In this document: positions 34,105-45,366 of the stretch, in pieces | Layout of the letters: every line of letters begins with the position of its first letter | Position numbering within the stretch: position 1 is the first letter of the stretch | The notes under the pieces: model-generated | Told to the model about the DNA's origin: nothing | Databases searched by the model: none | The model's input: the letters and a program-made list of their open reading frames with translations, nothing else | Assembly: GCA_948567375.1 (NCBI GenBank) | Contig: OX419756.1 | Location: 20,961,001 to 21,025,000 of the forward strand | Origin: Lunularia cruciata | Taxonomy: Eukaryota; Streptophyta; Marchantiopsida; Lunulariales; Lunulariaceae | DNA length: 64,000 nt | Direction: 5' to 3' | Made by a program: the position numbers and the translations under genes

Positions 34105-34284
34105 AATCAGCTAAGCTGCCCCCAACATCATACTAGACTCAATCTGTGTAGTAGCAGGTGGTTGACTAGCAAGTAGTCCATCATGTACTCCATCACCACC
34201 TACCACACCTACATTGGGATGTCTAGGAACCATGGATGTTGTCTGCAATGCCTCAGATAGTGTGAAAGACTGGGGAAGTCTGAC

Positions 34285-36041
34285 CTATCTCCCAACCTCT
34301 CCTCTTTGTGGGTCCAACTCCAATGATGCTCCTCTAGGCTCTGGAGCACGTACTGCACTCCTAGTCACTACTGCAGATGCATCCACTTGTGTTGCTCTGC
34401 ACATGAAGTCTAAAGCATCTTTGTCACCAGCATATGAGGTAGAAGCCTCAGCACTCAAATCTGATCTCCTTTGAGCAATAACCATACTAGCCAATCTCTG
34501 CTCCAACTGTTCAATCCGAGTAGCCATAGCTGTATCAAAAGTAAGGGTAGGTATTGCACCCCTACTAGGTGTAGATCCTCTACCACCACCTCGTCCCCTA
34601 TGAATTGGAGCTCCTCTACTACCTGCCATAGTAGCCCTACCACTCCGTAACTCCGGGTGTAGGTCAAAATGCCGATCACTAGTGTGACCAAATTTGTGGC
34701 AATGCTCACACTGCCTCTGTGCTGGCTGTGATGCACCCAAGGTATCAGGTCCACTACCTTGAGTACACTCTCTCCGATGGTGAGGTCCACCACAAGTCCA
34801 ACAAGCAACACCACCACTCACTGGTTGTTGCTGACTTGCAAATGAAGGTAAGGGTCTAACTCCACTAGGCCCTCCACTCGCTCCATAAGATCTAGGCTGT
34901 CCACCCTGTCCTCAAAAACCAACTAGGCGTGGTGCAGTCTACTGCACTCTAGAAGAAGTCACAGCCATGGATGAGGTCTCCCTACCAAATCCAGATGTCA
35001 CCACTCTCTCCTCTACCATGTTGAGCTCAATACGCTCAACCAAACCAAAGACCACTACCCAAGTAGGTGAAGTAGCCTGTAACAACGTAGCATCACAAAC
35101 TCTATGTCGCAACTCCCTATCTAGTATCCCATACCAAAACTGGACTACTTGGGCCTTAGTAACTCCTTAAGTGAAACTGATCAGCCGCCTCATGCGAGTG
35201 TATGCCTCACGTAGGCTCTCTCCAGCCTTCCGCTGGAACTCATGCAACTCCTCAGTTTGTTAGTCCGCACTCCCTAGTAGTTCTACCTCAAGCATAGGAA
35301 GAACTCCACCATGGGGTTAAACCCCGGTACCACACCACCTCCTGTAGCGGTACCTCCACTTGTAGTAGCACTATCTCCAGCTAGTGCACCTCCACTAGCT
35401 CCACCAACACTACTCGAGCTAGAACTCGTAGGTACAGCCGATCTACTCCTGGCCACCAAGCCTAAAGTGATGGAGACATAGTTTGGAGACCAATATTGTC
35501 TCCATAACTCAATCTCCTCCACATGTGCTCTCTTGAACTCATGGTAGTCACCTATCGGCGGACCCTCTAAGTGCTAAAACAACCCCTTCCATGCCATGAA
35601 GGGTGTGAACAAAGTCGGGTTCCGCATCTGCTACAGATCACACCAACTATCAAACTTTTGGATGAAGTCATCTAACTCAATGGTACCCACTATACCAGAG
35701 TAACGCCTAGGGCCTTTGGAGGCCCCATAAATCTTGTCCATGTCCCACAACAATGGTGCGGACACACCAAGTGCACTCTCAATTGAATCAGCTCTTGTGT
35801 CAAACTCTAACTCAGAGTCAATCTCCTCCCTCATTGGGACCTGAGATACAGGCTGATACCAAGCACCACTCCGAGTAAACCCACTGCGTACTACGGGGCT
35901 AACTCCTCTGGAATCTCCAACAAACTCCGTCGTGACAAAGTAACCACAACTACAATTGCAAACTGGAACCACAAACTGCAACCGCAAGTCACAACCGCAA
36001 GTACCCCACCAAGTGCCAACACCACCAAATGCCAACACCAA
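34285..36041 (-). pseudogene. E gag
   Basis: The 36041-35631 frame ends GTIELDDFIQKFDSWCDL, a capsid start. 35522-35283 carries a Ser/Gly-rich variable region. 34821-34285 has two zinc-knuckle-like motifs (CWTCGGPHHRREC and CEHCHKFGHTSDRH), an Arg/Gly stretch (RGRGGGRGS) and a short coiled coil (ATRIEQLEQRLASM). The order differs slightly from a simple gag because frames are broken by stops and shifts. It is the N-terminal gene of E. Confidence 0.8.
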
Positions 36042-37265
36042 CTAAGTCCCACCCATTAATGTGACTCTACCCAAGATAACTATACTAGGGTGAAGGGCAA
36101 CCTGTAACCTGCCATCACAACACGCACTCTCACGGTCTGCACGTCATCACTTCCTGTCTCACCGGAGAGAAACAAAGGTAGTCTGACTGGTCATCACTGT
36201 AGCCTCACTACCAAGAGCACACAAAGCACCAATGCTCAAAAGTCAGAGCCCCTCACACAAACATGGTGCACAAACAAGAAGCAGAGAATAGAGAGAGTCC
36301 AATCACAAGAAATCTAAACGAAAACCTTCCATCTCATAACACAACACGGGACTAACTCTACCACCATTTGGCATTTGACATAAAGCGGTTCATATCTAAG
36401 TCCTAAGCTACTAGGATCACCAAGAATTGGATCAAAATGCCTCTTCTAGCCAAAGCTACATGTGTATAGATAACAATGGCACAGTCAAAAGGACAACAAG
36501 TGAGGGTGGACCAGTTGGCTAGGGCACTAGTCTAGGAACAAGAGATCTAGAGGTCAAACCCTATTGCGCACAATCTAGCAAGAAAGGCAGATTTGCCAAC
36601 CAATGATCAAGATCTACACTAAACTAGCTAGCCTCACGCCAACAAGCTGGCTTGTTGGCCCTTCTAGGCCTTCGTATCCTCTCATAGCCCACAGCCTTAT
36701 GCCTCAAAGCCTTGAAACTCCAAAATTCAGCCAAATGAAGCCTTTCTTCTTACCACTTTGAACCTCCTCCAAAATTGGCAAAACATTTCCAAACTTGCGA
36801 GAGTCCTCCAAACTAGCAAAACTCCTCCAAATCTGGCCAAAATCTGACGTAAAATCTGACATAAACCCTGAAGTTGGTTGTCCGCCAAATCCCACACTAA
36901 CCTTCCAGTCGAGCCAAATTGAAAACACGTGTTTCTCTAAATCACAAATTCATGAGCATAGCTTCTCAACTCCACCTTCAATTTGACTTTTTGAGCTCAA
37001 CTCACAACAAATTGATCTTGCCTTCACCTCTTGAGCTCAAAATCACAACTTCTACTCAAAATTTGCTCCTTCTTTGCTCAAAAATTGGCCAGTGCTTTTG
37101 CACACCATCTGCCTTATTGCCAAATTTGCATCAATTGAACAAGCTTCTGCACACTAGGGAAAAGTTGAACTTGAATTGAGCTACCAACAACCCACCGAGC
37201 TTGGAGATACCACCAACACTCAAAGTTCTTGCACCCAATTTCCCCCTGACTTCACTTCTCTAATG
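36042..37265 (-). other. E 5' leader, noncoding
   Basis: About 1.2 kb between gag and the 5' LTR. The right half is AT-rich with many caactcaactt/aaattt repeats, and no frame has protein features. No primer-binding site is recognisable next to the truncated LTR. Confidence 0.5.
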
Positions 37266-37724
37266 TAATCAGATTGTTTACTACTCTCAACTCAACTCAA
37301 TTAAACTCAACTCAGATCAGTACTTGATCTGTCACTCTATAAATTGCCAACAACTAGGCATTGATTACAATCAAGCCACACCCACTCAAGCATAGAGAAT
37401 CAAGGTGACGCTTGCCGGCCTCTGTCCACCATAGCTAAGAACTTGAAGGCTCAACATCAAAGAAGTGAGCTCTCTAGAGCTGCACTTCAAAATTATACTC
37501 CCTGGACTCGAGCTAGGTCTGAACCCTAACGGTCTTGTTGATGGCACACTTGATGGTGCAAAGTGACGGTGGGCCTCATCGTGAAGTCAGTACCCCAAAC
37601 ACAAAATTTGACCGTCAAAAAGAAGTCTATGAGTAACTACTAAAATAACTCTAACTACTATCATTGGAACTCTAGTGTCCGAGCATCTAGATGTGACACT
37701 ACAAATTGCATGATAGCATTTCTA
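37266..37724 (-). repeat. E 5' LTR, lacking its first ~105 bp
   Basis: It matches 14392-14842 but the tgttgtgcatat... module is missing at its inner edge. In element orientation this is the U5 end next to the PBS, so an active element could not have this structure. The outer end reads GCATGATA, where the other LTR has GCGTGACA, so the terminal CA has mutated. Confidence 0.83.
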
Positions 37725-37729
37725 CTAAT

Positions 37730-37778
37730 AGAGTAGAAGCCAAAGTAGACCTAAACTTCAGAGGTAATTTTGGAGGCC
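37730..37778 (+). repeat. A2 solo LTR, second piece
   Basis: ttctactaatagagtagaa...ttttggaggcc continues the A-family LTR exactly where piece one stopped at the E insertion (…agagcat). Confidence 0.82.
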
Positions 37779-38468
37779 TGTAACACCCATTTGTGCATGT
37801 GTGTGGTATTGTGATATTTAGCTTGGTATTACAAGTACTTAAGAGACATTATTTATAGAGATAAAGGATGGTTCTAAATTAGTCATGGTTAGCTAAAGTT
37901 AGTCATAGCTAAGATAGAGGGGACTTTACTTTAGAGGAAGTAGAAAAGATGAGCACCACTATTTTGGATTTTAGTGTGTTGACTTGGTATTATTCCTAGG
38001 TGTTTGGCTTTGAGGAAAGAGTTGAGAACTCTTGGACTAGCAAGCCTTTTTGTTTTGGATTCTTCTTTAGTCCAAGGATAGCCCATGTGAAGGAATCATT
38101 GACTTAGTGGTTGGGTCAAGATAAGACCACATGCTTAGGGGAATATGCCTATGTGAATAGATATTCCTTTCTACTTTTTGACTTTACTTGACTTATAGTC
38201 TAGTAACTTGAGTTACTACGGTAATTAGTAACTTTGGTACGTAACTATTTCACAAGTATATAAACAAGGGGTGAGGAGGTACTCAGCATCCTTTCATTTT
38301 GCAACTATCTCTCTCTCATTGAGTTCTCTAGTGAGCAATGTCTTGAGTCTTGGAGTGTTAGCCTTGGAGGAGTATGATGGAGTTCGGGTTCCTTGCCTTC
38401 TTAGTCCATGGTGCGCTACCATATAGCCATCAGAGGTTCATCCTGAGTGAGAGACAGGCCGGCTCACA
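37779..38468 (+). mobile_element. D1: solo LTR of family D
   Basis: It starts TGTAACACCCATTTG and ends near ggctcaca. The adjoining ggcc occurs on both sides (aggcc on the left), giving a 4-5 bp target duplication. A TATA-like tatataaac lies near 38258. It is about 690 bp and closely similar to D2. It is inserted in the A2 LTR. Confidence 0.85.
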
Positions 38469-38740
38469 GGCCTATATAGATGAATTAGACCTCAAAAATG
38501 TGCAGATTTCCCTCCAATGGACAAAAAGCTAGCCTTCCTTTCCCCTTGGTTTGTCTCACCAAGAGCTTTCCAATGGTATCTCACCCACATGATCATGAGA
38601 TTCCTATAGGAAGATTCCTTAAAAGATTCCCTTTGGTCAGAGCCTATTTGACCAACCAGATGGGACCATGACCCCAATGTCACCCATCCAAGCAAATGAT
38701 CTAAAGGTGGAGCTTGCTAACAAGTCACCTATCCATGTAT
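38469..38740 (+). repeat. A2 solo LTR, third piece
   Basis: It corresponds to the reverse complement of the middle of the A1 LTR (gatgaattagacctc, atgtgcagatt, tctcaccaagagctttcc, cctataggaagattcc, ttgaccaacca). Confidence 0.85.
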
Positions 38741-39427
38741 TGTAACACCCATTTGTGCATGTGTGTGGTATTCTGATATTTAGTTTGGTATTACAAATAC
38801 TTGAGAGATATTATTTATATAAAGATAAAGGATGGCTCTACATTAACCATGATTAGCTAAAATTAGTCATAGCTAAGATAGAAGGGAATTTACTTTATAG
38901 GAAGTGGAAAAGATGAGCATCACTATTTTGGATTCTAGTGTATTGACTCGGTATTATTTCTAGGTGTTTGGCTTTGAGGAAAGAGTTGAGAACTCTTGGA
39001 CCCACAAGCCTTTTTGTTTTGGATTCTTCTATAGTCCAAGGAAAGCCCATGTGAAGGAATCCTTGACTTAGTGGTTGGGTCAAGATAATATCACATAATT
39101 AGTGGAATATTCTTATGAGTATGGATATTCCTTTAGCTTTTTGACTTTATTTGACTTTTAGCCTAATAACTTGAGTTACTCTAGTAATTAGTAACTTTGG
39201 TGCGTAACACTTTCACAAGTATATAAACTAGGGGTGAGGAGGTACTCATCATCCTTTCATTTGCAACTAACTCTCTCTCTTTGAGTTCTCTAGTGAACAA
39301 TATCTTGAGTCTTGGAGTGTTAGCCTTGGAGGAGTATGATGGAGTTGGAGTTCCTTGCCTTCTTAGTCCATGGTGCGCTACTATAATAGCCATCAGAGGT
39401 TCATCCTGAGTGAGAGACAGACCGGCT
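38741..39427 (+). mobile_element. D2: solo LTR of family D
   Basis: It starts TGTAACACCCATTTG and closely matches D1. The flanks tgtat (38736-38740) and tgtag (39428-39432) agree at four of five bases. Two separate family D insertions thus hit the same 735-bp LTR. Confidence 0.82.
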
Positions 39428-39575
39428 TGTAGTACCTAATCCTATGGTAGAGTTTCCTTGGAAGAGATCCTCTTTAGCTATATAATAAAGAGAAGGTGCT
39501 CCTTTGGGGCATCAGAGGATTGAGTATGAACCTGTGCTTTCTCTCTTAGATAGTTTTTTTTCTTGGAGTATTACA
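39428..39575 (+). repeat. A2 solo LTR, last piece
   Basis: It is the reverse complement of the first ~145 bases of the A1 LTR (cctaatcctatgg, agagatcctcttt, aaagagaaggtgctc, ttggggcatc) and ends GGAGTATTACA. Copia gag resumes at the next base. Confidence 0.88.
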
Positions 39576-39793
39576 GTGTGTGGTTATATTCAAGATATAG
39601 AGACACCACAAGGTGCATGGGAGGCAATTGGCAAGGTTCTTGAAACATCTACCAAGGCGTGCAAGTTGCAATTAAAACAAAAGCTCAAATTTTTCAAGAA
39701 AGGATCACAATTTGTGAACAATTATATTTTGTCCATCAAGAGTATTGTTGAATTGAGTGAGGTGACGTGTATCAAGTGGTACCAAAAAATCTA
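39576..39793 (+). pseudogene. Copia gag, C-terminal fragment
   Basis: It encodes GYIQDIETPQGAWEAIGKVL, ACKLQLKQKLKFFK and NNYILSIKSIVEL, the UBN2-type core of copia gag (A-x-x-x-W-x-x-L/I followed by L-x-x-x-L). Its phase matches the 13783-14014 fragment exactly across the 25.6-kb insertion. It ends at a stop after KWYQKI. Confidence 0.85.
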
Positions 39794-39839
39794 GGTTTTA
39801 GATATGGGTCAATCTTCACTACATGTTCTAGAACTAGAT

Positions 39840-40075
39840 AAAGATCTCAAAGTACAAGTGTATATAAAGTGTAAGTATTGGTAGTCAATGAGACTTTGAC
39901 AATTCTTGTTTGGTAGTTCTTGATTGACAATTCAATTGTAGATGAATTGTGAATAAAAATCCCGTGAAGTTGTGGATGTAGGCAAACATTGGCCAAACCA
40001 CATGAAATTTGGTATAATTTGTATGCATGCTTTCCTTGACAAATTGATTAATGATTTCTACTCCATCATACTACC
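39840..40075 (+). repeat. Possible copia LTR end
   Basis: The text gtggatgtaggcaaacattggccaaaccaca resembles the conserved U5 end of many plant copia LTRs (gtggatgtaggc...gaaccac). A TATA-like tgtatataaag lies upstream at 39860. It may be the 3' LTR of the copia element after internal deletion. The sequence does not match the putative LTR at 6332, so it may belong to another family. Confidence 0.4.
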
Positions 40076-41573
40076 AGAATTGGATTCTTTTTGCTCTCTT
40101 AGATTCTTAGTTGTGTACTTTTCTCTCAATTTGATAAGAGGCTTCCACAAAGGAAGAAGATTTGATGCATAGGATGATCTCAATGAAGATAGGGAGGAAC
40201 ACAATCCTAAAGGATCAGCGGGAGGCAGATCTAAATGAAGGGGTCCCAAAGTTGATGAGGCGGGCTCATTGGAGAAGGAGTCCTAAGGTAGTCTCATAGG
40301 TACTAGTTCCCTAGCATCAAGATCATTAAGGCAAGCAACACCTAGCAATATTGATTGTAGCAAGAAGAGGCCGAGCTCTAGTATACCTAAGAGAGGGAAT
40401 CCAAAGTCATATAAGAGTCCAAAGAAGAAACTAGAAGGTAGTCCCATAGGGGTGGGAACTATGGGAAGAAAGTCCCCAATGGAGGATTTAGGGTAATGGG
40501 CAAAATCTTGCATAAGCAGCCAGATCCCAAATTAACATGGGATAGGAAACACCGGTAGAGAAGATTTGATCATCGGCAAATAAGAAAATATAGGAAGTAT
40601 GGTGGAAGGCACCCACAGACTAAACTTGATAGAGCCAGCAAAAGATGAGAAGCCTTGGAGTCTAGAAAGAGAAGCAACAATTTTGGACATACTTGAAAAA
40701 AGTAAGAGCTAGTTAAGTGCTTATATAGATGAATAGAAAGTTAGTAGATGCCAACTCTGGTGACATTATGCCAAACATACATGATGCCACTAGGCAAGAA
40801 GCCAAACAATCCTTCCTCCAAAGAGGAGTTGAAGTCACTATGGGACAAATAGAACAATGACTCAAGCCAATAGATGTTACTTGACCTTTTGTGCGAAATG
40901 CTAACAGTTTGACCTAGAATCAAGAAGAGGAAGTTCAATTATCACCCATTTTAGTAGAACCAATGAGGTAGTGTGCAAAAAATATAGTTGCATTTGCATT
41001 TGACTTCCTATACTTCATGAGCACCTACCGGACCTTCAAGTTTTGTGATCCCATAGACAAGGTAATGATCACCTTGTAGATGAAGAACATTCTAGGGTTA
41101 GAAAGTTGTGCATGGGAAATGATTGTGGCAATATCACTAGGACAAGAAGCTACTCTACAACTAGAGCTTTTGCAATGGTTCTTGCAAGGTACTCTCTAGT
41201 TCCAAGAATGGCTGAAGTAAGCAATTTCTTTGAGCCATGGGTCAATTTACAACCCCATTATAATCACAACCCTCTCATTATTTATGACCTTTAGAGCACC
41301 AAGAATAATCAATGTCAAATCAATTGGAAGAGGCAACCAAGGTATTACACCCAAAAATCAAAGAACATTTGGCATGGTACCCATTCCTTCTCCAACTTAC
41401 TTGATGAGGAATATGCTGAAAGAACTTTTTTAGCCTTCTCTAAGATACAATAAGAAACATTGGTATTCACATCCGTTGAAGAGATATACCAATTTGCCAT
41501 TGCCTTAGTCATTATGGGATTCATGAATAACTAGCATGTAAATGCAAAAAAAAGCTCAATATAGAGCAATTTT
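40076..41573. other. Decayed repeat, no gene recognised
   Basis: Broken frames on the + strand include a Ser/Lys/Pro-rich stretch (SSSIPKRGNPKSYKSPKKKLEG near 40380) of unknown origin. No RT, integrase or zinc-knuckle motif was found. It could be the remainder of the copia or of element C. Confidence 0.4.
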
Positions 41574-41961
41574 TGTGGTGCCCACATTTTTTGTTTTTTT
41601 TTCAAAATTAAGGAGAAGAAGTGTATAGAGAAGTCGGATTGCGCCTGTATGGCCGAAGAAGGCAAAGAAAAGAGTCTTTGGGATGAAACCCGAAGTAAAG
41701 TGACTTTGGTGCATAAGGCAAAGTACTCAAAAATGCCCTGTCAGCATACAACCCGAAGTAAATTGTCTTTGTATCGGGGGGAGCTCAACCTGAGGCAAAG
41801 GCAGTCTAACAACCTTTCGTCGGGGCAAGAAGTTCAAGAAGGGGCCGTTCAAAAACCGGCGGCCCATACGCGCAAAGGTTGATTGACAGTGATAGGTGCA
41901 TGCAAGAGGTGTGATTTCTCGGTAGAAACTCAAAGTGACGGAAGACGAAGAAGCAAAACTC

Positions 41962-41968
41962 TATAAAA
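41962..41968 (+). promoter_or_regulatory. TATA box of solo LTR F3
   Basis: TATAAAA at the position conserved in the other two F LTRs. The next in-frame ATGs of the LTR ORF are at 41989 and 42127. The conserved MGGGKK start at 42127 lies safely downstream of the predicted transcription start. Confidence 0.6.
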
Positions 41969-42126
41969 ATCAAACTTGCAACGATGAAATGTTGAGTAAT
42001 TTTCCTTCGCCGTTGAGAAGTAGTCTTGTAGGTGATTGTGGGAAGGGAAATAGAGTTGGAATTGTGTTAGTGCAAAAGGGAGAAGTCACAAGAGTGAAAT
42101 CGAGAGAGAGTGAGAAGGTAGAAGAG

Positions 42127-44566
42127 ATGGGAGGAGGAAAGAAGAACTCTGAATTTGCAGTGAGAAATCATGCGATTTGGAGGTTAGATGTAGTAGCAAG
42201 GATTGAAGTCTTGAGATGACTTTGGATCACATTTTTGGCATGGAACTGGAATGTAAGCTTTCCAAGATTCATGACAGAAATCATCAAGAGCAAGTGTCTT
42301 GATAGACCAGAGGAAGAAGGGAAGAGAGGAAATCCGGCTCGCTGGACAGAGTCGGATTGGAGACTCGTACTTGGGAAGGAAGCAGGCTTGGAGCAAGGAG
42401 CCACGTTCTTGGGGAAGGGAGAGATAGCTCAAGAGACCCAGGAAGTGAGAGATGCATTCTCATCAAAGAGGACAAAGAACAGGTATAAGCTTGAGAGTTA
42501 CAAAGACCTTGTGAAGAGAGGGATCGTGAGTGCACTAATGGCTATCCTGAAGCAGGAGCGAACCACATATGTGATGAAACACCAAGCGGTGTTCTTTCAC
42601 AAGCTTTTCGCAAGAGAACCAATCAATTGGGCGAGGTGTTTTCACGGGAGAACAAGGCAGATGGTGTGGAATTTGTGGGATAAGTTGCCTCCACACTACA
42701 TCGTGCCATTTGCAGCACACTTCTACCTCGGGCTCAACTTGCTGAACTCGGCGGAGTGAAATCGGATGGTGTTGCACTTCCATCCTGATTTGTGAAAAGG
42801 AGGTCAAGGTCGAGGAGCAGCAATACATCCTACAAATCAGGAGTACTGACGACTACTACACAAAGACAAGGAAGAACGTGGAGGTCACAGTGAGTACCCC
42901 GACTACGAAGAAGAGAAGTCGGCAAGGTGACGCCAAAGACATGAAGAAACCTCGGAAGACACGGAGAGGCAACCCGAGGCAAGGTATGGTGGTAATCGAG
43001 TCGGAGGACGAGGACTCAGAAGGAGATGCCAAGCTCAAAACTAAAGACTCAGAACACAAGGAGGAGCCTGAGCTAATGCTACAGAGTGGAGATATGAGTA
43101 GCAATAGTGATGAAGGGGGAGACATGACATTGGCACCAGCAGCTAACGAATATGAAGAAGAAGTGCGAGCCGAGATGGAAGCCAAAGACAACACACAACT
43201 GGAAGATGAAGTAACTGTGCCTGAAGAGAAGAAGATCGCAGTGCAGCAAGGAGTGTGCTCAAGACGTAAGGCAAAGTGTGAAGTGGGGCCAAGTAAGGCA
43301 AAGGAAGAGGTAAGGGGAAGCTCGGGAAGTGAGGCATCGATTCCAATACAAAGACTACAGAGAAGAAGACGAGTATCGGATGAACACCAAGTACAAAGAG
43401 AAGTGGCCACACGAGAAGAAGTAACTCCGAGCGATGGAGTGGAGTACCTCCGGGAGGTAGTGTGCCCATTGTTGGTGAAGTTGGAGTACAAGAAGAAGGA
43501 AATGCAGTCGACATGTCCAAAGGTAAAGACTGTATTGCAGGTGTTGGCGAGATTAGAAGAAGAAAACTCGGAGTTGAAGAAGAGTATAACCCAAGGAGAG
43601 GAGGAAAGAGAAGTACTGCGAGTGAAGGCAGTAGTAAGAAGTCAGGTAATCAAAGACCTGAAGAGAGAAGTAAGTTATTGAGAGGATCTTGTGAAGAAGA
43701 GTGACATAGCAAGGGAGAGACAAGTAGCGGAGTATGAGATCTTGAAGCAGCAATTTGCTGATTCAAGAGTAGAGGTAATCCATGCTATGGCGAGAGTAGC
43801 AGCGAAGGATCAAGAGCTCGATAGGGTGATGGAGAGTGTTGAGGAGAAGAAGCAACTCTGGAAAAGAGAGTTGGCAGCACAATACAGAGAAGAAGATCGA
43901 TTATAAGAGTTACTTTGTAGTCAGGAGGAGAAGGTTGTTCAGAAGGAGAAGGAGAAGGAGACGGTGAAAGCCGAGTTTGAAGAGGAGTTGGCGATGTATA
44001 GGGAGGACTGGCTTGCAAATCGAGAGCGAGAGAGAAAGATGAGATTGGAGCCAGTGAAGGAGATAGTCCTCAAGATGAATGCGATGTTGAGTACAGAGGC
44101 CAGCGTTCGGATTGAAGAAACAAGATTGCACGAGTTGAAATTGTTGGTGCAGGAGACGAGGCAAAGACAAGCAAAAGATACTGATTTGAATGCCTTACTA
44201 ATTAGTCTCAAAACTCGTGTAGATAGGAAGATTTTAGAGGTAGAAGATAATATTGCGATTAGATTAGACTTAGTGAAAATTGAGATAGAAAAGCTTCGGA
44301 AAGATGTTAGAGCAAAACCCAAAGTAGATAACAGAGGAGTGCAAATGTCTTCGGAGTTATTAGTGGAGACATTAGAGAAGAGTGGGTTGGGAGATAAGGA
44401 GTTAGATAGATTGCCCACTAGTGCAATTTCAGATCAGGAAAAAGAATTGCTTGAATTGGTAGAAGAAGTAGAAGATATGAAACCCGAGGATAGAGTAGTA
44501 AGAAGTAAATTTACTTCGGGTTTGGGTTTGAAAGCCGATGAAGAAGTAGACATCGGATCGGAGTAG
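42127..44566 (+). pseudogene. LTR-embedded coiled-coil ORF, copy 3 (F3)
   Basis: About 813 codons from MGGGKKNSEFAVRNHAI to EEVDIGSE. Same domain order as the copies in F: globular N-terminus (YKLESYKDLVKRGI, IVPFAAHFYLGLNLLN), acidic/Lys-rich centre (KKRSRQGD, ESEDEDSEG), and a long coiled coil. Stops include TGA at 42757-42759, TGA at 43679-43681 and TAA at 43904-43906, each where another copy has an Arg codon. The frame is otherwise retained over 2.4 kb, which indicates past selection for a protein. No function can be assigned. Confidence 0.8.
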
Positions 44567-45366
44567 TAACAAATTTGAGATTTGAAGAGGCAGATATGAA
44601 GAGGTGAATTGTCATTTCAGATCTGCAAGTTTGTAGAGTTGTTAGGAGGAGGTACATTAGGAAGATAATTATCAATTGCTTCACTACTTAAGAGTGGCAT
44701 TCGCAGTCAGATGTTGTTCTGTGCTCATTATTTTTGAGAATAGATAAAGCAAAGTGTTGTGAAGTAGTGCTCGTTGCTTGAGCTTGATTCCGAGTATCAA
44801 CTTTGTGATTATGTTTGTGAGTGTTTGGAGAAATTTGAAGTGCAAGTCAATGTGTTTGTTGGATGTTGGATTCCATAGCCTTGATCTTCATTCTGTGTGT
44901 TTGATCCTGAGTGAAGTGCAATCGAAGCAATGCCTTGACAAATCTGAGAGGAGTTGTAGTGTTGGTAGTATTCTACATTTGTGAGTGCAGCGTGAGGTTG
45001 ATGTGAAGCAATTTCAATCGAGGAAGGTGTGCCTTCAATGGAGGGGTGGAACACAATTCTGAGGCGAAGTCGTTTTGCAGTGAAGTGCCGTTTTTGGGAG
45101 AGCCTAAATCATCACAATCAAGATTGTTTGGAAAGATTTGATGGAGTTGTGATTATGGAGTGTTAATTTGTGACAAGACTACGAGTCAGTGCTTGTTACT
45201 CTCTTCTGGGTGTGGTTTCTACTTGAGAGATTAAAGACGCAACCAAGAAGAACTACAATTGTTACTTTGCTTTGTATTTGACCAATTCTGACTCGTATCT
45301 TTGCGGGAATAAACTTTACTTACCCGATTACCGCAAAAGTGATATTTTCCGGGTTGTCACAATTTT

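Larger units (their letters stand above)
14288..37724 (-). mobile_element. E: gypsy retrotransposon with DNA methyltransferase and PHD finger
   Basis: The element is bounded by exact agcat repeats at 14283-14287 and 37725-37729. LTR sequence lies at both ends (14288-14842 and 37266-37724). The minus-strand order is gag, protease, C5-cytosine methyltransferase, RT, RNase H, integrase, PHD finger. Element F (17015-30546) is inserted in its RNase H, so E itself is about 9.9 kb. All frames are broken. It interrupts solo LTR A2. The gene content resembles retrotransposons reported to have captured cytosine methyltransferases in algae and dinoflagellates. Confidence 0.92.
41574..45361 (+). mobile_element. 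F3: solo LTR of family F (3788 bp)
   Basis: It starts TGTGGTGCCCACA and ends GGGTTGTCACA with exact atttt repeats at 41569-41573 and 45362-45366. Its length is identical to the F 5' LTR but the orientation is reversed. It carries the whole LTR ORF on the + strand. No gag-pol is present, so it is a solo LTR. Confidence 0.94.

Noticed and set aside
32389-34474. Several + strand ORFs over the E protease and methyltransferase region
   Set aside because: They are antisense to a recognised domain order on the minus strand.
14015-39575. A2 as a complete 25-kb retrotransposon
   Set aside because: Its four pieces sum to about one LTR (~733 bp) and no gag-pol in the + direction lies between them, so it is a solo LTR with later insertions.
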